64,000 nucleotides of DNA from Kitasatospora fiedleri (GCF_948472415.1 NZ_OX419519.1:1984001-2048000), one strand, 5' to 3'. Counted from the first letter of the stretch, positions 9,051 through 16,894 are shown. The notes: generated by a model not told the origin, from the letters alone. Program-made: numbers and translations.

Positions 9051-9878
9051 TCAGCTGTGCTTGGGCTCGGTGCGGGCCACCACGACGTGCGGGCGGCCGG
9101 GGTGCGGGGCGGTGAACGCCCGGTACAGCTGCTCGTGGTCGCGGCCGTCCACGGTGGCCGTCGACCAGCCCTCGCCGGCGAACCGGGCCGCGATGCCGCC
9201 GCTCCAGCCGTGCGTGGCCGAGGAGTTGTCGATCACCAGGGTGTGCAGCCGCTCCAGCCCGTACGCCCCGGCGAAGGCCACCGCCTCGTGGTTGGAGCCC
9301 TCGTCGAACTCGGCGTCGCCGATCAGCACCCACACCGCCGGGCCGTCCAGGCCCTGCGCCCGCAGGCCCAGCGCCGTCCCGACCGCCAGCGGCAGGCCGT
9401 GCCCCAGCGAGCCGGAGCCGATCTCCGCGCCGGGCACCAGCAGCCGGTCCGGGTGGTGGCCCAGCGGCGAGTCGTAGGCCCCGAAGCTGGACAGCAGCTC
9501 GACCGGGAAGAAGCCCTTCGCGGCCAGCACCGCGTAGTACGCCATCGGGCCGTGGCCCTTGGACAGCAGGAACCGGTCGCGGTCCGGCGCGTCCGCGTTG
9601 CCCGGGTGCGCGTTCAGCACCCGGTCGTAGAGCACCCACAGCGCGTCCAGGGTGGAGGTCGCGGCCGGGGAGTGCTTCTCGTCGCCGGTCATCAGGGAGA
9701 TCAGGTGCGGCAGTTCGGCGAAGCCGCCGCCGCGGGTGCGCGTCGCCGCGTCCGTCGTGTGGGCGTTCGCCGTGGGGGCGTTCGCCATGGGGGCGCCCGT
9801 CGTGGGGGCGTTCGTGGTGGGGGCGTTCGCCGTGGGGGCACCCGCCGCCGCTTCGTCCGTCGTGGAGTCGCTCGTCAT
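9051..9878 (-). CDS. Transketolase, N-terminal (ThDP-binding) subunit
   Basis: A 275-residue ThDP-binding half of a split transketolase. Conserved parts are FLLSKGHGPMAYYAVLA, LGSGSLGHGLPLAVGTALG (here IGSGSLGHGLPLAVG) and the GDxE...N cofactor motif as GDAEFDEGSNHEA. Residues ~10-45 are a low-complexity Ala/Pro/Thr/Asn pentapeptide repeat absent from usual family members, so the functional core starts near residue 50. The ATG at 9878 has GGAGG 9 nt upstream. The gene is divergent from soxR across a region with strong MerR/SoxR-type dyads, so redox control is likely. Confidence 0.9.
   Translation of the reverse strand: MTSDSTTDEAAAGAPTANAPTTNAPTTGAPMANAPTANAHTTDAATRTRGGGFAELPHLISLMTGDEKHSPAATSTLDALWVLYDRVLNAHPGNADAPDRDRFLLSKGHGPMAYYAVLAAKGFFPVELLSSFGAYDSPLGHHPDRLLVPGAEIGSGSLGHGLPLAVGTALGLRAQGLDGPAVWVLIGDAEFDEGSNHEAVAFAGAYGLERLHTLVIDNSSATHGWSGGIAARFAGEGWSTATVDGRDHEQLYRAFTAPHPGRPHVVVARTEPKHS
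9766..9840. repeat. 15-bp tandem repeat inside the transketolase N-subunit gene
   Basis: Five adjoining 15-bp units of the form TTCGCCGTGGGGGCG (some with 1-3 changes) fill exactly 75 bp. Read on the - strand they encode five copies of an Ala-Pro-Thr-(Ala/Thr)-Asn/Gly-like pentapeptide. The unit is a multiple of three, so copy-number changes would keep the frame. Confidence 0.88.
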
Positions 9879-9885
9879 GGGAGAA

Positions 9886-9937
9886 AGCCTCCGACTTCAA
9901 GCGCGCTTGAAGTCAAGCGGGCGCTTCCCGGTACGCT
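9886..9937. promoter_or_regulatory. SoxR-box-like dyads between soxR and transketolase
   Basis: A perfect 22-bp palindrome (half site GACTTCAAGCG) spans 9893-9914. Read on the - strand it sits in a 19-bp spacer, TTGACT (9916-9911)-N19-GAGGCT (9891-9886), the unusual spacing used by MerR-family activators. The core TCAAG-N4-CTTGA equals the enteric SoxR box core. On the + strand TTGAAG (9907-9912)-N19-TACGCT (9932-9937) also has a 19-bp spacer, with an AAGCG/CGCTT dyad, and would start soxR transcription almost at its ATG. I infer binding by SoxR to both. Confidence 0.75.
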
Positions 9938-9945
9938 GCGGAGGC

Positions 9946-10443
9946 ATGGCACCCACCCGGCACGACGTCCTCACCATCGGCCAGCTCGCCGAACGCAGCG
10001 GCCTGGCCGCCTCCGCGCTGCGCTACTACGAGAGCCTCGGGCTGATCCACTCCGCCCGCACCGCCGGGAACCAGCGCCGCTACCCCCGCACCGCGCTGCG
10101 CCGGATCGCCTTCGTCCGGGCCGCCCAGCAGGTCGGGCTCAGCCTGGAGGAGGCCCGCGCCGCCCTCGCCCGGCTGCCCGAGGACCGCGCCCCCAGCACC
10201 CGGGAGTGGAACGCCGTGGCCACCGCCTGGCAGCACCGGATCGACCGGCAGATCGCCGAACTCCAGCACATGCGCGCCAAGTTGACCGGCTGCATCGGCT
10301 GCGGCTGCCTCTCCCTGACCCGCTGCGGCCTCTACAACGCCGCCGACCGGGCCGGTGCCGCCGGGCCCGGTGCCCGCTACCTGTTCACCCGCGACCCGGA
10401 CACCGGCCCCGAACCCGGGGCCGACCCCGCCCCGGCGGGCTGA
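9946..10443 (+). CDS. soxR: Redox-sensitive MerR-family activator SoxR
   Basis: A 165-residue regulator. The winged-helix MerR DNA-binding domain is at residues ~8-75 (LTIGQLAERSGLAASALRYYESLGLI...RRYPRTALRRIAF), then a dimerisation helix, then the [2Fe-2S] site CIGCGCLSLTRC with Cys116, Cys119, Cys121 and Cys127, the CX2CXCX5C pattern specific to SoxR. In actinomycetes SoxR senses redox-active compounds and activates a small set of genes. The ATG at 9946 has GGAGG only 1 nt upstream, too close to serve as Shine-Dalgarno, and a TACGCT -10 nearby suggests a leaderless message. The C-terminal ~35 residues are Gly/Pro/Asp-rich. Confidence 0.95.
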   Translation: MAPTRHDVLTIGQLAERSGLAASALRYYESLGLIHSARTAGNQRRYPRTALRRIAFVRAAQQVGLSLEEARAALARLPEDRAPSTREWNAVATAWQHRIDRQIAELQHMRAKLTGCIGCGCLSLTRCGLYNAADRAGAAGPGARYLFTRDPDTGPEPGADPAPAG

Positions 10444-10468
10444 TCCGCCGGTTTCCGGACCCGCCGCC

Positions 10469-10486
10469 CGGCCCGCCGCCGGGCCG
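10469..10486 (+). terminator. Hairpin after soxR
   Basis: CGGCCC and GGGCCG pair over a 6-nt loop, 26 bp after the soxR stop. There is no U-tract, as is common in GC-rich actinomycetes. A TATGCT (10489-10494) just after it could be a -10 for the next gene. Confidence 0.45.
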
Positions 10487-10531
10487 TCTATGCTGCCCCC
10501 GAAAGCGCGTTCCACCGACGGGGGGCCGGAC

Positions 10532-11380
10532 ATGACCGAACATCAGGAAATCGCCCTGGACTGGATGTCCGGCCAGCAGGAGCAGCCGCCCTCCGCCGAG
10601 CTGCGCCCCGAGGTGCCGCACCCGGCCCGGATGTACGACTACTACCTCGGCGGCAAGGACAACTTCCCCGCCGACCGGGCCGCCGCCGAACAGGTCCTCT
10701 CGATCAGCCCGCTGGTGCGGATCAGCGCCCAGGCCAACCGGGCCTTCCTGCAGCGGGCCGTGCGCACCCTCGCCGAGCAGGGCGTGCGCCAGTTCCTCGA
10801 CATCGGCACCGGCATCCCCTCCGCCGGGAACACCCACGAGATCGCCCAGGCCGTCGCCCCGTCCGCCCGGGTGGTCTACCTCGACAACGACCCGATCGTG
10901 CTGGTGCACGGCCGGGCCCTGCTGGCCGGCGCCCAGCAGGGCAGCGTCAACGTCCTCCAGGCCGACCTGCGCAAGCCCGAGGCGATCCTCGCCGACCCGG
11001 CCGTCCGCGACCTGATCGACCTCGACCGGCCGGTCGCCCTCCAGCTGTTCGCCATCCTGCACTTCATCGACGACGCCGACGACCCGTACGCGATCGTCCG
11101 CACCCTGGTCGACGCCCTGCCCTCCGGCAGCTACCTGGCCCTCTCGCACGCCACCGGCGACTTCGCCGCCCCCGAGGACGCCGCCAAGGGGCCCGCCGTC
11201 TACAAGTCCGCCACCGCGCAGCTCAGCATGCGCACCCGCGAGCAGGTGCTGCGCTTCTTCGACGGCCTCGACCTGCTGGAGCCCGGCCTGGTCACCGCCC
11301 CGCTGTGGCGCCCCGACCAGGCCCCGCGGGACACCGACCAGCAGGTCGCCATCTGGGCGGGCGTGGCCCGCAAGCCCTGA
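10532..11380 (+). CDS. SAM-dependent methyltransferase, PF04672 (DUF574) type
   Basis: 282 residues resembling the large actinobacterial family of uncharacterised SAM-dependent methyltransferases. The family-typical N-terminus reads RPEVPHPARMYDYYLGGKDNFPADRAAAE. The SAM-binding motif is QFLDIGTGIPSAGNTHE, followed by acidic motif II VVYLDNDPIVLVHGRALL and the segment FAILHFIDDADDPYAIV. The natural substrate is unknown. The ATG follows GGGGGGCCGGAC. The frame is intact and family length (~270-280) is matched. The rhodanese-like gene starts 71 bp downstream on the same strand, but the two functions have no known link. Confidence 0.9.
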   Translation: MTEHQEIALDWMSGQQEQPPSAELRPEVPHPARMYDYYLGGKDNFPADRAAAEQVLSISPLVRISAQANRAFLQRAVRTLAEQGVRQFLDIGTGIPSAGNTHEIAQAVAPSARVVYLDNDPIVLVHGRALLAGAQQGSVNVLQADLRKPEAILADPAVRDLIDLDRPVALQLFAILHFIDDADDPYAIVRTLVDALPSGSYLALSHATGDFAAPEDAAKGPAVYKSATAQLSMRTREQVLRFFDGLDLLEPGLVTAPLWRPDQAPRDTDQQVAIWAGVARKP

Positions 11381-11451
11381 CCGCGGCCGGAGCCGCCCCG
11401 GCGGCGGTGCGATCATGGGCCCACCCGCACCCGTCCGAAGGAGCGCCCGCC

Positions 11452-12351
11452 GTGACCGCACCGCCGCCCGCCGGGCTCCCGTCCGCCGGAACCCCGGCCG
11501 CCGCGCCGCAGCCCGCCGTACCGGCGCTGGTCGACGCCGCCTGGCTGGCCGCCCGGCTCGGCCGCCCCGACCTGGTGGTCCTGGACGCGGGCGTCGGCGC
11601 GCACCGGCACCCGCCCGTCCGGATTCCCGGCGCCCGGGCCTTCGACCTCGACGGCGCGCTCTCCGACCACGGCTCCCCGCTGCCGCACACCCTGCCCGCC
11701 CCGGCCGACCTCCAGCGCGAGCTGCGCGCCCTGGGCGTCGACCAACGCTCGACCGTGGTGGTGTACGACGGCGCGGGCGTGTACTCCGCCCCGCGCGCCT
11801 GGTGGATGCTGCGCGCCGCCGGCCTCGACCGGGCCGCCGTCCTGGACGGCGGCCTGCCCGCCTGGCGGGCCGCCGGACACCCCGTCGACGCCGGGCCGCC
11901 CGCCTCCCCCGCCGACGGCCTCCCGGCCGGGGACGTCACCGTCCGGCCGCGCCCCGGCCCGTTCGCCGACCGGGACGCCGTGGCCGCCGCCCTCGCCGAC
12001 CCCGGCACCGCCGTCCTGGACGCCCGGGCCCGCGACCGGTTCACCGGCGCCGCCCCCGAGCCCCGCCCCCACCTGCGCCGCGGCCACCTGCCCGGCTCCA
12101 CCAGCCTCCCCTTCACCGAGCTGCTCACCGCCGACGGCCGCTACCTCCCGGTGCCCGAGCTGCGCGCCCGCCTCGCCGCCGCCACCGCCGGCCGCCCCCG
12201 CCTGATCGCCTCCTGCGGCTCCGGCGTCACCGCCTGCGTCCTGGCCTTCGCCGCCCACCTCACCGGCCACCCCTCCCCCGCCGTCTACGACGGCTCCTGG
12301 TCCGACTGGGGCCGCCCCGAGACCGGCCTGCCGGTCGCGACCGGCGGCTGA
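11452..12351 (+). CDS. Sulfurtransferase with tandem rhodanese domains
   Basis: A 299-residue two-domain rhodanese. The inactive N-terminal domain (residues ~25-145) includes VVLDAGVGAHRHPPVRIPGARAF region and VVYDGAGVYSAPRAWWMLRAAG. The catalytic domain (~160-295) has VLDARARDRFTGAAPEPRPHLRRGHLPGS and the active-site loop SCGSGVTACVLAF with the sulfur-accepting Cys. The CGSGVTA loop is the 3-mercaptopyruvate sulfurtransferase form rather than the thiosulfate form (CRKGVT). The start is a GTG after AAGGAG. It is convergent with the TIR gene. Confidence 0.93.
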   Translation: MTAPPPAGLPSAGTPAAAPQPAVPALVDAAWLAARLGRPDLVVLDAGVGAHRHPPVRIPGARAFDLDGALSDHGSPLPHTLPAPADLQRELRALGVDQRSTVVVYDGAGVYSAPRAWWMLRAAGLDRAAVLDGGLPAWRAAGHPVDAGPPASPADGLPAGDVTVRPRPGPFADRDAVAAALADPGTAVLDARARDRFTGAAPEPRPHLRRGHLPGSTSLPFTELLTADGRYLPVPELRARLAAATAGRPRLIASCGSGVTACVLAFAAHLTGHPSPAVYDGSWSDWGRPETGLPVATGG

Positions 12352-12400
12352 GCGCGGCAGGCCCCGGGCGGACGGGGCGCGCGCGGGCCCTCCCGACGGG

Positions 12401-12898
12401 TCAGCGGCCCTTCACCGCCGCGTCGGCCGCGGCCAGTTCCGGGACGAGGGCGGCGAGTTCGTCGGCGATCCGGGTCAGGTCGGCGTGCGAGCTGCGCAGG
12501 TCGAGGCGGCGGTGCTGGCAGTCGGCGAGGGCCGCGAGCGGTTCGGGGAGGCGTTCGGCCCGCAGTCTGGGGGTGTCGCCGACCAGGACGGGGATGACCA
12601 GGGCGCCGACGGCGAAGGCTTCGGCTATCTCGCGGCGCGGCCAGTCCTCCGGGTCCTCGACCGCGGGGCGGCCGTCGCGGCCCTGGACGTCGAACCAGCG
12701 GGGGCCGACCACGGCGAGCAGGACCGCGCAGTTGCGGACCGCGGCGATCAGCTCCTGCGGGTAGCGGCTGCCGGGGGCGATGGACTTGCTGGCCCGGAAC
12801 ACCTGGTCGCTGCCGAACCGGTAGGACAGTCCGTGGTCGAGCAGCGCGGCGACCGCCTCCTGGTCGCCGGTGCGGTAGTTCACGAAGATCGCGGGCAT
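12401..12898 (-). CDS. Standalone TIR-domain protein
   Basis: The 165 residues are almost entirely a bacterial TIR domain: box 1 IFVNYRTGDQEAVAALL (residues 4-20), a BB-loop-like FRASKSIAPGSRYPQELIAAV (34-54), CAVLLAVVGPRWFD (57-70), and DWPRREIAEAFAVGALVIPVLV (85-106). Glu90 in the REIAEA helix aligns with the catalytic Glu of TIR NAD hydrolases. There is no fused sensor domain, signal peptide or membrane segment. The gene is 84 bp downstream of, and co-oriented with, an XRE-TPR regulator. NADase or immune activity is an inference. A protein-interaction TIR is the alternative. Confidence 0.85.
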   Translation of the reverse strand: MPAIFVNYRTGDQEAVAALLDHGLSYRFGSDQVFRASKSIAPGSRYPQELIAAVRNCAVLLAVVGPRWFDVQGRDGRPAVEDPEDWPRREIAEAFAVGALVIPVLVGDTPRLRAERLPEPLAALADCQHRRLDLRSSHADLTRIADELAALVPELAAADAAVKGR

Positions 12899-12982
12899 GG
12901 TGCGTCGACCTCTCTGTGCGGGGGTGTCCCGGCGGCGGTCCCGCGCGGGCGAGGGGAAACGGACGGTGGGGCCGACGGGCCG

Positions 12983-14341
12983 TCAGCAGCTGCCGGTGAT
13001 CGCCCGGAGCAGGAGGGGCTGGAACTCGCGGACCGCCCGGTTGGCCCGGAACCGCCGCAGTTCGCGGTCGAGCCGGCGCAGGTCGGCGACGACCGTCGCG
13101 GAGGGCACGTCGGTGAGGGTGTCGAGCTGTTCGGCCGCGATGGCGCAGGCGTGCTCGGCCTCGCCGGCCCCGGCGTGGGCCAGGGCGCGGCGCAGCCCGT
13201 AGCGGACCCGGGCGCGGGCGGCGCGCAGCGGGATGCGGGCGCACTCGCGGTCGAGGACCTCGGCGGCGCGCCGGGCGTGGCCGAGGTCGAACAGGCACCA
13301 GCCGGTGGTCATCGCGGCGGGGTCGGCGATGTTGGCGCTGCCGATCACCGGGCCGTCGTCGCGGTCGGCGTCGGCGGTGTCGAGCAGCACCTCGGCCCGT
13401 TCCAGGCCGCGCAGGCAGCGGGTGCGGTCGCCGCCGAGGGCGTGGCCCTGGGCCTCGCGGAGCGCGGCGAGGCCGCGGATGCGGGGCGGCAGGCGGCGGT
13501 CCTGGGCGGCGGTGGCGAGCGCGACGGTGGTGGCGGCGTCCCCGGCGTAGAAGGTGATCAGGGCGCGGCGGACCAGCGCGTACCCGGCGAGGTGGCGGTT
13601 GCCGCCGGCCCGGGCGAGTTCGACGGCCCGCTCGGTGTGCGCGAGGGCGGCGTGCCGGTCGCCCGCCTCCTGCGCCATCCAGCCGCCGAACTCGATGAAG
13701 TGGGCGGCGATCAGCAGCAGTTCGGCGCGGGCCCGGCCGTCGCAGCGCAGCGCGATCCGGACGGCGGTCTCGCTCTGCATCTGGAGGGCGGGGACGAGCA
13801 GCACCGGGTCGAGGTGCTGGCCGAGCGCCCGGTACTGGGTGAGCTGTTCGCGCAGCAGGGCGGGGACGCCGGGGTCGAGCGCGGTGGGGCGCTGCGGGGG
13901 CAGGGCGGCCAGCGCCTCCGGGGCGGGGAGCGCGGGCACCGGCAGGCCCTCGGGCCCGCCGCGCCCGGCGCGCGGCTCGGCGTACCCGGCGCCCGCGTAC
14001 CCGGCGTACCCGTAGCCGTACCCGTACCCGTACCCGTAGCTGTGGCCGGCCTCGGCCTCGGCGGCCTCGCGGGAGCGGAACCCGACGCCCGGCCCGGTGC
14101 GGTGGGCGGCGGCCCGGGCGGTGGGTTCGGGGCGGGTGGCGAGCTGCTGGAGGCGGCCCTCGGCGCCGAGCAGGGCGTCGCAGCGGCGGGCGAGTTCCTG
14201 GGACGCCTTGCGCTGGCCGCTCTCGACCTTGCTCAAGTAGCCCTTGCTGTAGCTGAGTTGCCGGGCGAGCCCGTCGAGCGAGAGGCCGTGCGCCTCGCGC
14301 AGCCGGCGCAGTTCGGCCCCGAAGCGATGAGACGAGAGCAT
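12983..14341 (-). CDS. XRE-family regulator with TPR-like C-terminus
   Basis: 452 residues. The lambda-repressor-type HTH is at ~7-60 (RFGAELRRLREAHGLSLDGLARQLSYSKGYLSKVESGQR). A Gly-Tyr repeat linker follows at ~101-120. From ~150 to the end comes an all-helical region with TPR-like hallmarks (YRALGQHLDP..., HAALAHTERAVELARAGGNRHLAGYALVRRALITFYAGD, TGWCLFDLGHARRAAEVLDREC). Such XRE-TPR proteins often respond to peptide or protein partners in streptomycetes. The ATG at 14341 overlaps a GC-poor region with few SD options. The TIR gene follows in the same direction and is the obvious candidate partner or target. Confidence 0.88.
   Translation of the reverse strand: MLSSHRFGAELRRLREAHGLSLDGLARQLSYSKGYLSKVESGQRKASQELARRCDALLGAEGRLQQLATRPEPTARAAAHRTGPGVGFRSREAAEAEAGHSYGYGYGYGYGYAGYAGAGYAEPRAGRGGPEGLPVPALPAPEALAALPPQRPTALDPGVPALLREQLTQYRALGQHLDPVLLVPALQMQSETAVRIALRCDGRARAELLLIAAHFIEFGGWMAQEAGDRHAALAHTERAVELARAGGNRHLAGYALVRRALITFYAGDAATTVALATAAQDRRLPPRIRGLAALREAQGHALGGDRTRCLRGLERAEVLLDTADADRDDGPVIGSANIADPAAMTTGWCLFDLGHARRAAEVLDRECARIPLRAARARVRYGLRRALAHAGAGEAEHACAIAAEQLDTLTDVPSATVVADLRRLDRELRRFRANRAVREFQPLLLRAITGSC
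13990..14041. repeat. Hexamer repeat coding a Gly-Tyr tract
   Basis: Tandem copies of GTACCC-like hexamers encode alternating Gly-Tyr (SYGYGYGYGYGYAGYAGAGY) in the linker of the XRE-TPR regulator, residues ~101-120. The unit keeps frame, so length can vary without truncation. Confidence 0.85.
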
Positions 14342-14813
14342 GCCAAATCACCCCCTGGATGCGTCCCGGGCACACGCGGTGTGCGGGATGTTCGGTTCGG
14401 TCCGGGAGCGCTCCCCGGCGCTCCGAGGGAATCTTGGCATGCGACTGATCGCTTCCGGAGCGTTACGGAACGGTTTCCCGTTGCCAATTCCGCTGGCAGG
14501 CCGTGCGGCAGGGCGCGAATCGGCCCCTGCCGGGCGACCGGACCCCGATCGGCCCGGCCCCGGAGGCCACGCCCGGGGCGCCGACCGACCCCCGCCACCG
14601 ACCCCCGCCACCGGCTCCCGCCGGCCGCCGAACCGGAGTCCGGGCGGCCCCGCGCGCTCCGTCCGCCGCCCTCGCGCCTCCCCCCGGGGCCCGCACCGGG
14701 CGGCGCGTGGGCCACGTTTGCACGCCCGGTCCGTACGGGGACGAATCACCTGGGACACCGCCCGCTGACCTGGGACGACCCGGGACTCCGCCGATCAGCA
14801 CGAGGGGAATCCT
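14342..14813. other. Divergent intergenic region with inverted repeats
   Basis: This 470 bp gap separates the XRE-TPR gene (-) from the TTG-started membrane protein (+). Inverted repeats are GGAGCGC/GCGCTCC (14405-14411/14418-14424) and TTCCG-N8-CGGAA (14453-14470). A possible - strand promoter is TTGGCA (14487-14482) with TAACGC 16 bp away, aimed at the XRE gene. The rest (14490-14780) is GC-rich with no gene I can support. Confidence 0.45.
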
Positions 14814-15485
14814 TTGACCGCGCCGACGCCGCCCGAGGGGATGCCGCCGCACCCCGCCGCCCCACCACCGTCCCCCGCGGGGCCGGCCCCGCCCCGCCGG
14901 ATCGACCTCCAGGGCTGGAGCGCCGTCATCACCGCCCTGGTCGGCGTCGCCACCCTGGGCGCCGGGTTCGCGGGCGGCTACCTGACCCAGTCGCAGTCCG
15001 TCCCCGGCCTCCGGCCGCAGCCGACGGTGACGGTGACCGCTCCCGGCCCGACCGCCCCGGCCCCGGTCGGCACCCTGCCCGCCGCCGTCCGGCCCGGCGT
15101 CCCGCCCGTGGTCAGCCCGCCCGTGCTCAGCCCGCCCGTCGACACGCTGCCCAGCGAGGCGCTCGGCAGCCCGGGGGCGAGCGGCACCCAGGTGCTGCTG
15201 GCCTCGCCGGACGCCGGGCGCGGCGGGACCAGGACGGTGCTCACCGGGCAGGGGTTCCCGCCCGGCGCGGTGGTGCGGGTCTCCTTCGTCGTCAAGAACG
15301 AGTCCGAGCTGGACCAGCGGCTGCGCGACCTGCGCGACACCGAGTCCGACGCCCGCGGCGCCTTCTCCGTCGAGGTGGTCATCCCCGCCGACCTGGGCGG
15401 CTACGCGGACATGAACGCCTACCTGCGGGCCCAGGCCGGCACCGGCGGGAAGCCCGTCGAGACGGTCTTCGACCTGCTGCCCTGA
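14814..15485 (+). CDS. Hypothetical single-pass membrane protein
   Basis: 223 residues from a TTG start preceded by GAGGGG at 7 nt. The first ~30 residues are a Pro-rich cytoplasmic tail, a transmembrane helix follows at ~36-55 (AVITALVGVATLGAGFAGGYL), then a long Pro/Val/Thr-rich linker (~60-110). The extracytoplasmic C-terminal domain (~115-223) contains RTVLTGQGFPPGAVVRVSF, resembling a small Ig-like/IPT fold often seen in actinobacterial surface proteins. Function is unknown. It is convergent with coaE (7 bp between stops). Confidence 0.75.
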   Translation: MTAPTPPEGMPPHPAAPPPSPAGPAPPRRIDLQGWSAVITALVGVATLGAGFAGGYLTQSQSVPGLRPQPTVTVTAPGPTAPAPVGTLPAAVRPGVPPVVSPPVLSPPVDTLPSEALGSPGASGTQVLLASPDAGRGGTRTVLTGQGFPPGAVVRVSFVVKNESELDQRLRDLRDTESDARGAFSVEVVIPADLGGYADMNAYLRAQAGTGGKPVETVFDLLP

Positions 15486-15492
15486 CCGGCCG

Positions 15493-16089
15493 TCAGGCCC
15501 GGCGCTCCTCCAGCCGCCGCCACAGCTCCTCGACCCGGGCGGTCAACTCCTCCAGGCCGCCGCTGTTGTCGAGGACCAGGTCGGCGACCGCGAGGCGCTC
15601 CTCGCGGCCCGCCTGGGCGGCCATCCGGGAGCGGGCCTCGTCCTCGGCCATGCCGCGCAGCTCGACCAGTCGACGCAGCCGCTCCCCGTCCGGGACGTCG
15701 ACCACCACGACCAGGTCGTACAGCGGGGCCAGGCCGTTCTCGGCGAGCAGCGGGACGTCGTGCACGACGATCGCGTCCGGCCCGGCCGCGGACTCCAGTT
15801 CGGCGGAGCGGACCCGCACCAGCGGGTGGACGATCGCGTTCAGCTCCGCCAGCCGGGCCGGCTCGGCGAAGACGATCCGGCCGAGCGCGGGGCGGTCCAG
15901 CGCGCCGTCCGGGAGCAGCACGCCGGGCCCGAACTCGGCGGCGACGGCGGCCAGTCCGGGCGTCCCGGGGGCGACCACCTCGCGGGCGATCACGTCCGAG
16001 TCGACGATCACCGCGCCGCGCGCGGCCAGTTGGCGGGAGACCTCGCTCTTGCCCGCGCCGATCCCGCCGGTCAGTCCGATCCTCAGCAT
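15493..16089 (-). CDS. coaE: Dephospho-CoA kinase CoaE
   Basis: A 198-residue kinase for the last step of coenzyme A synthesis (3'-phosphorylation of dephospho-CoA by ATP). The P-loop [14 protein letters not shown] is at residues 5-18, and [15 protein letters not shown] carries the catalytic Asp. [19 protein letters not shown] and [32 protein letters not shown] are family segments. Length is typical of the short form, lacking the GrpB-like C-terminal extension of some actinobacteria. The start ATG at 16089 has weak SD context. No operon partner on its strand lies immediately downstream. Confidence 0.95.
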   Translation of the reverse strand: MLRIGLTGGIGAGKSEVSRQLAARGAVIVDSDVIAREVVAPGTPGLAAVAAEFGPGVLLPDGALDRPALGRIVFAEPARLAELNAIVHPLVRVRSAELESAAGPDAIVVHDVPLLAENGLAPLYDLVVVVDVPDGERLRRLVELRGMAEDEARSRMAAQAGREERLAVADLVLDNSGGLEELTARVEELWRRLEERRA

Positions 16090-16114
16090 GCCGCCAGGCT
16101 ACCGGCCCCCGGCG

Positions 16115-16136
16115 CCGGCCCGCCGCGGCGGGCCGG
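16115..16136. terminator. Perfect 22-bp palindrome upstream of coaE
   Basis: The half site CCGGCCCGCCG is followed directly by its complement. The palindrome lies 26 bp upstream of the coaE ATG and 110 bp after the MBL gene on the same strand. It could end readthrough from the MBL gene or bind a dimeric regulator. Confidence 0.4.
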
Positions 16137-16227
16137 GCCCACCGGCGCGCCCGCGGATGCGCGCGGGAGCCCGGCGGTGCCCGTTTCCTGATGCCACGTC
16201 AGTTCCGGAGCCTGACGCGCCGTCAGA

Positions 16228-16241
16228 TGCCCTTTCGGGCA
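16228..16241 (-). terminator. Hairpin after the MBL hydrolase gene
   Basis: TGCCC-TTTC-GGGCA lies 8 bp beyond the stop of the MBL gene at 16249. It is a short 5-bp stem with a tetraloop and no U-tract. Confidence 0.45.
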
Positions 16242-16248
16242 AGGGGGT

Positions 16249-16894
16249 TCAGTCGAGGTCGAGGGACTCCCCGGCCGCCAGCGTCCGGTACTCCACGCCG
16301 CCGGTGCCGGGGCCCTGCGGGCCGAGCAGCCGTCCGTGGACGGCCTGTCCGGCCTCGCTGAGCGTCGCCTCGTGGATCGCCACCGCCTGCCGGGGCTGGG
16401 TCTCGCGCAGGTAGTCGACCAGTTCGCCGGCCCGCAGCCAGGGCGCGCCGAGCGGCAGCAGCAGGGTGTCGACGGTGTCCGGCGGGAGGGTCAGCGCGTC
16501 GCCCGGGTGGAAGGCCCGGCCGCCGAGCAGGAAGCCGATGTTGGGGATGCGCGGGATGTCGGGGTGGATCTCGGCGTGCCACTCGCCGTGCACCGTCACC
16601 GGCAGGCCGTCCAGGTCGAACGCGTCGCCGTCGCCGACCACCGTCACCCGGGCGCCGATGCCCTCCAGCTGCCGGGCCACCGCCGAGTTGGTGTACACCC
16701 GCAGGCCCGGGTTGGCCTCGACGGCGGCCCGGACCTGCTGCTCGGTGAAGTGGTCGGCGTGCTCGTGGGTGATCAGCAGGGCGTTCACGTCCGCCACCAC
16801 CTCCGTCCCGCTGAACATGCCGGGGTCGATCAGCGCCGCCCCCGCGCGCGTGCTCGATCCGGACGCAGGCGTGGCCGAACTTCGTCAGTCGCAT
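16249..16894 (-). CDS. MBL-fold metal-dependent hydrolase, UlaG-like (one frameshift)
   Basis: About 214 residues after repair. It starts MRLTKFGHACVRIEHAR, the usual start of UlaG-type metallo-beta-lactamase-fold hydrolases. It continues GAALIDPGMFSGTEVVADVNALLITHEHADHF, where HEHADH is the metal-binding HxHxDH motif, then HGEWHAEIHPDIPRIPNIGFLL, FHPGDALTLP and AIHEATLSEAG. The frame breaks at the run of five C on the + strand (16839-16843). Removing one base restores the ORF, so here the sequence has one base too many. The substrate is unknown. It is upstream of and co-oriented with coaE. Confidence 0.82.

Noticed and set aside
11452..12351. Rhodanese and TIR genes as one defence island
   Set aside because: They are convergent, and the sulfurtransferase is a common housekeeping enzyme; only the TIR/XRE pair is co-oriented.
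12401..14341. Classical toxin-antitoxin pair
   Set aside because: The XRE protein is 452 residues with a TPR-like domain, and the TIR protein is a known enzyme fold. Size and order do not fit a TA module, so the pair is reported as a candidate signalling or defence module.
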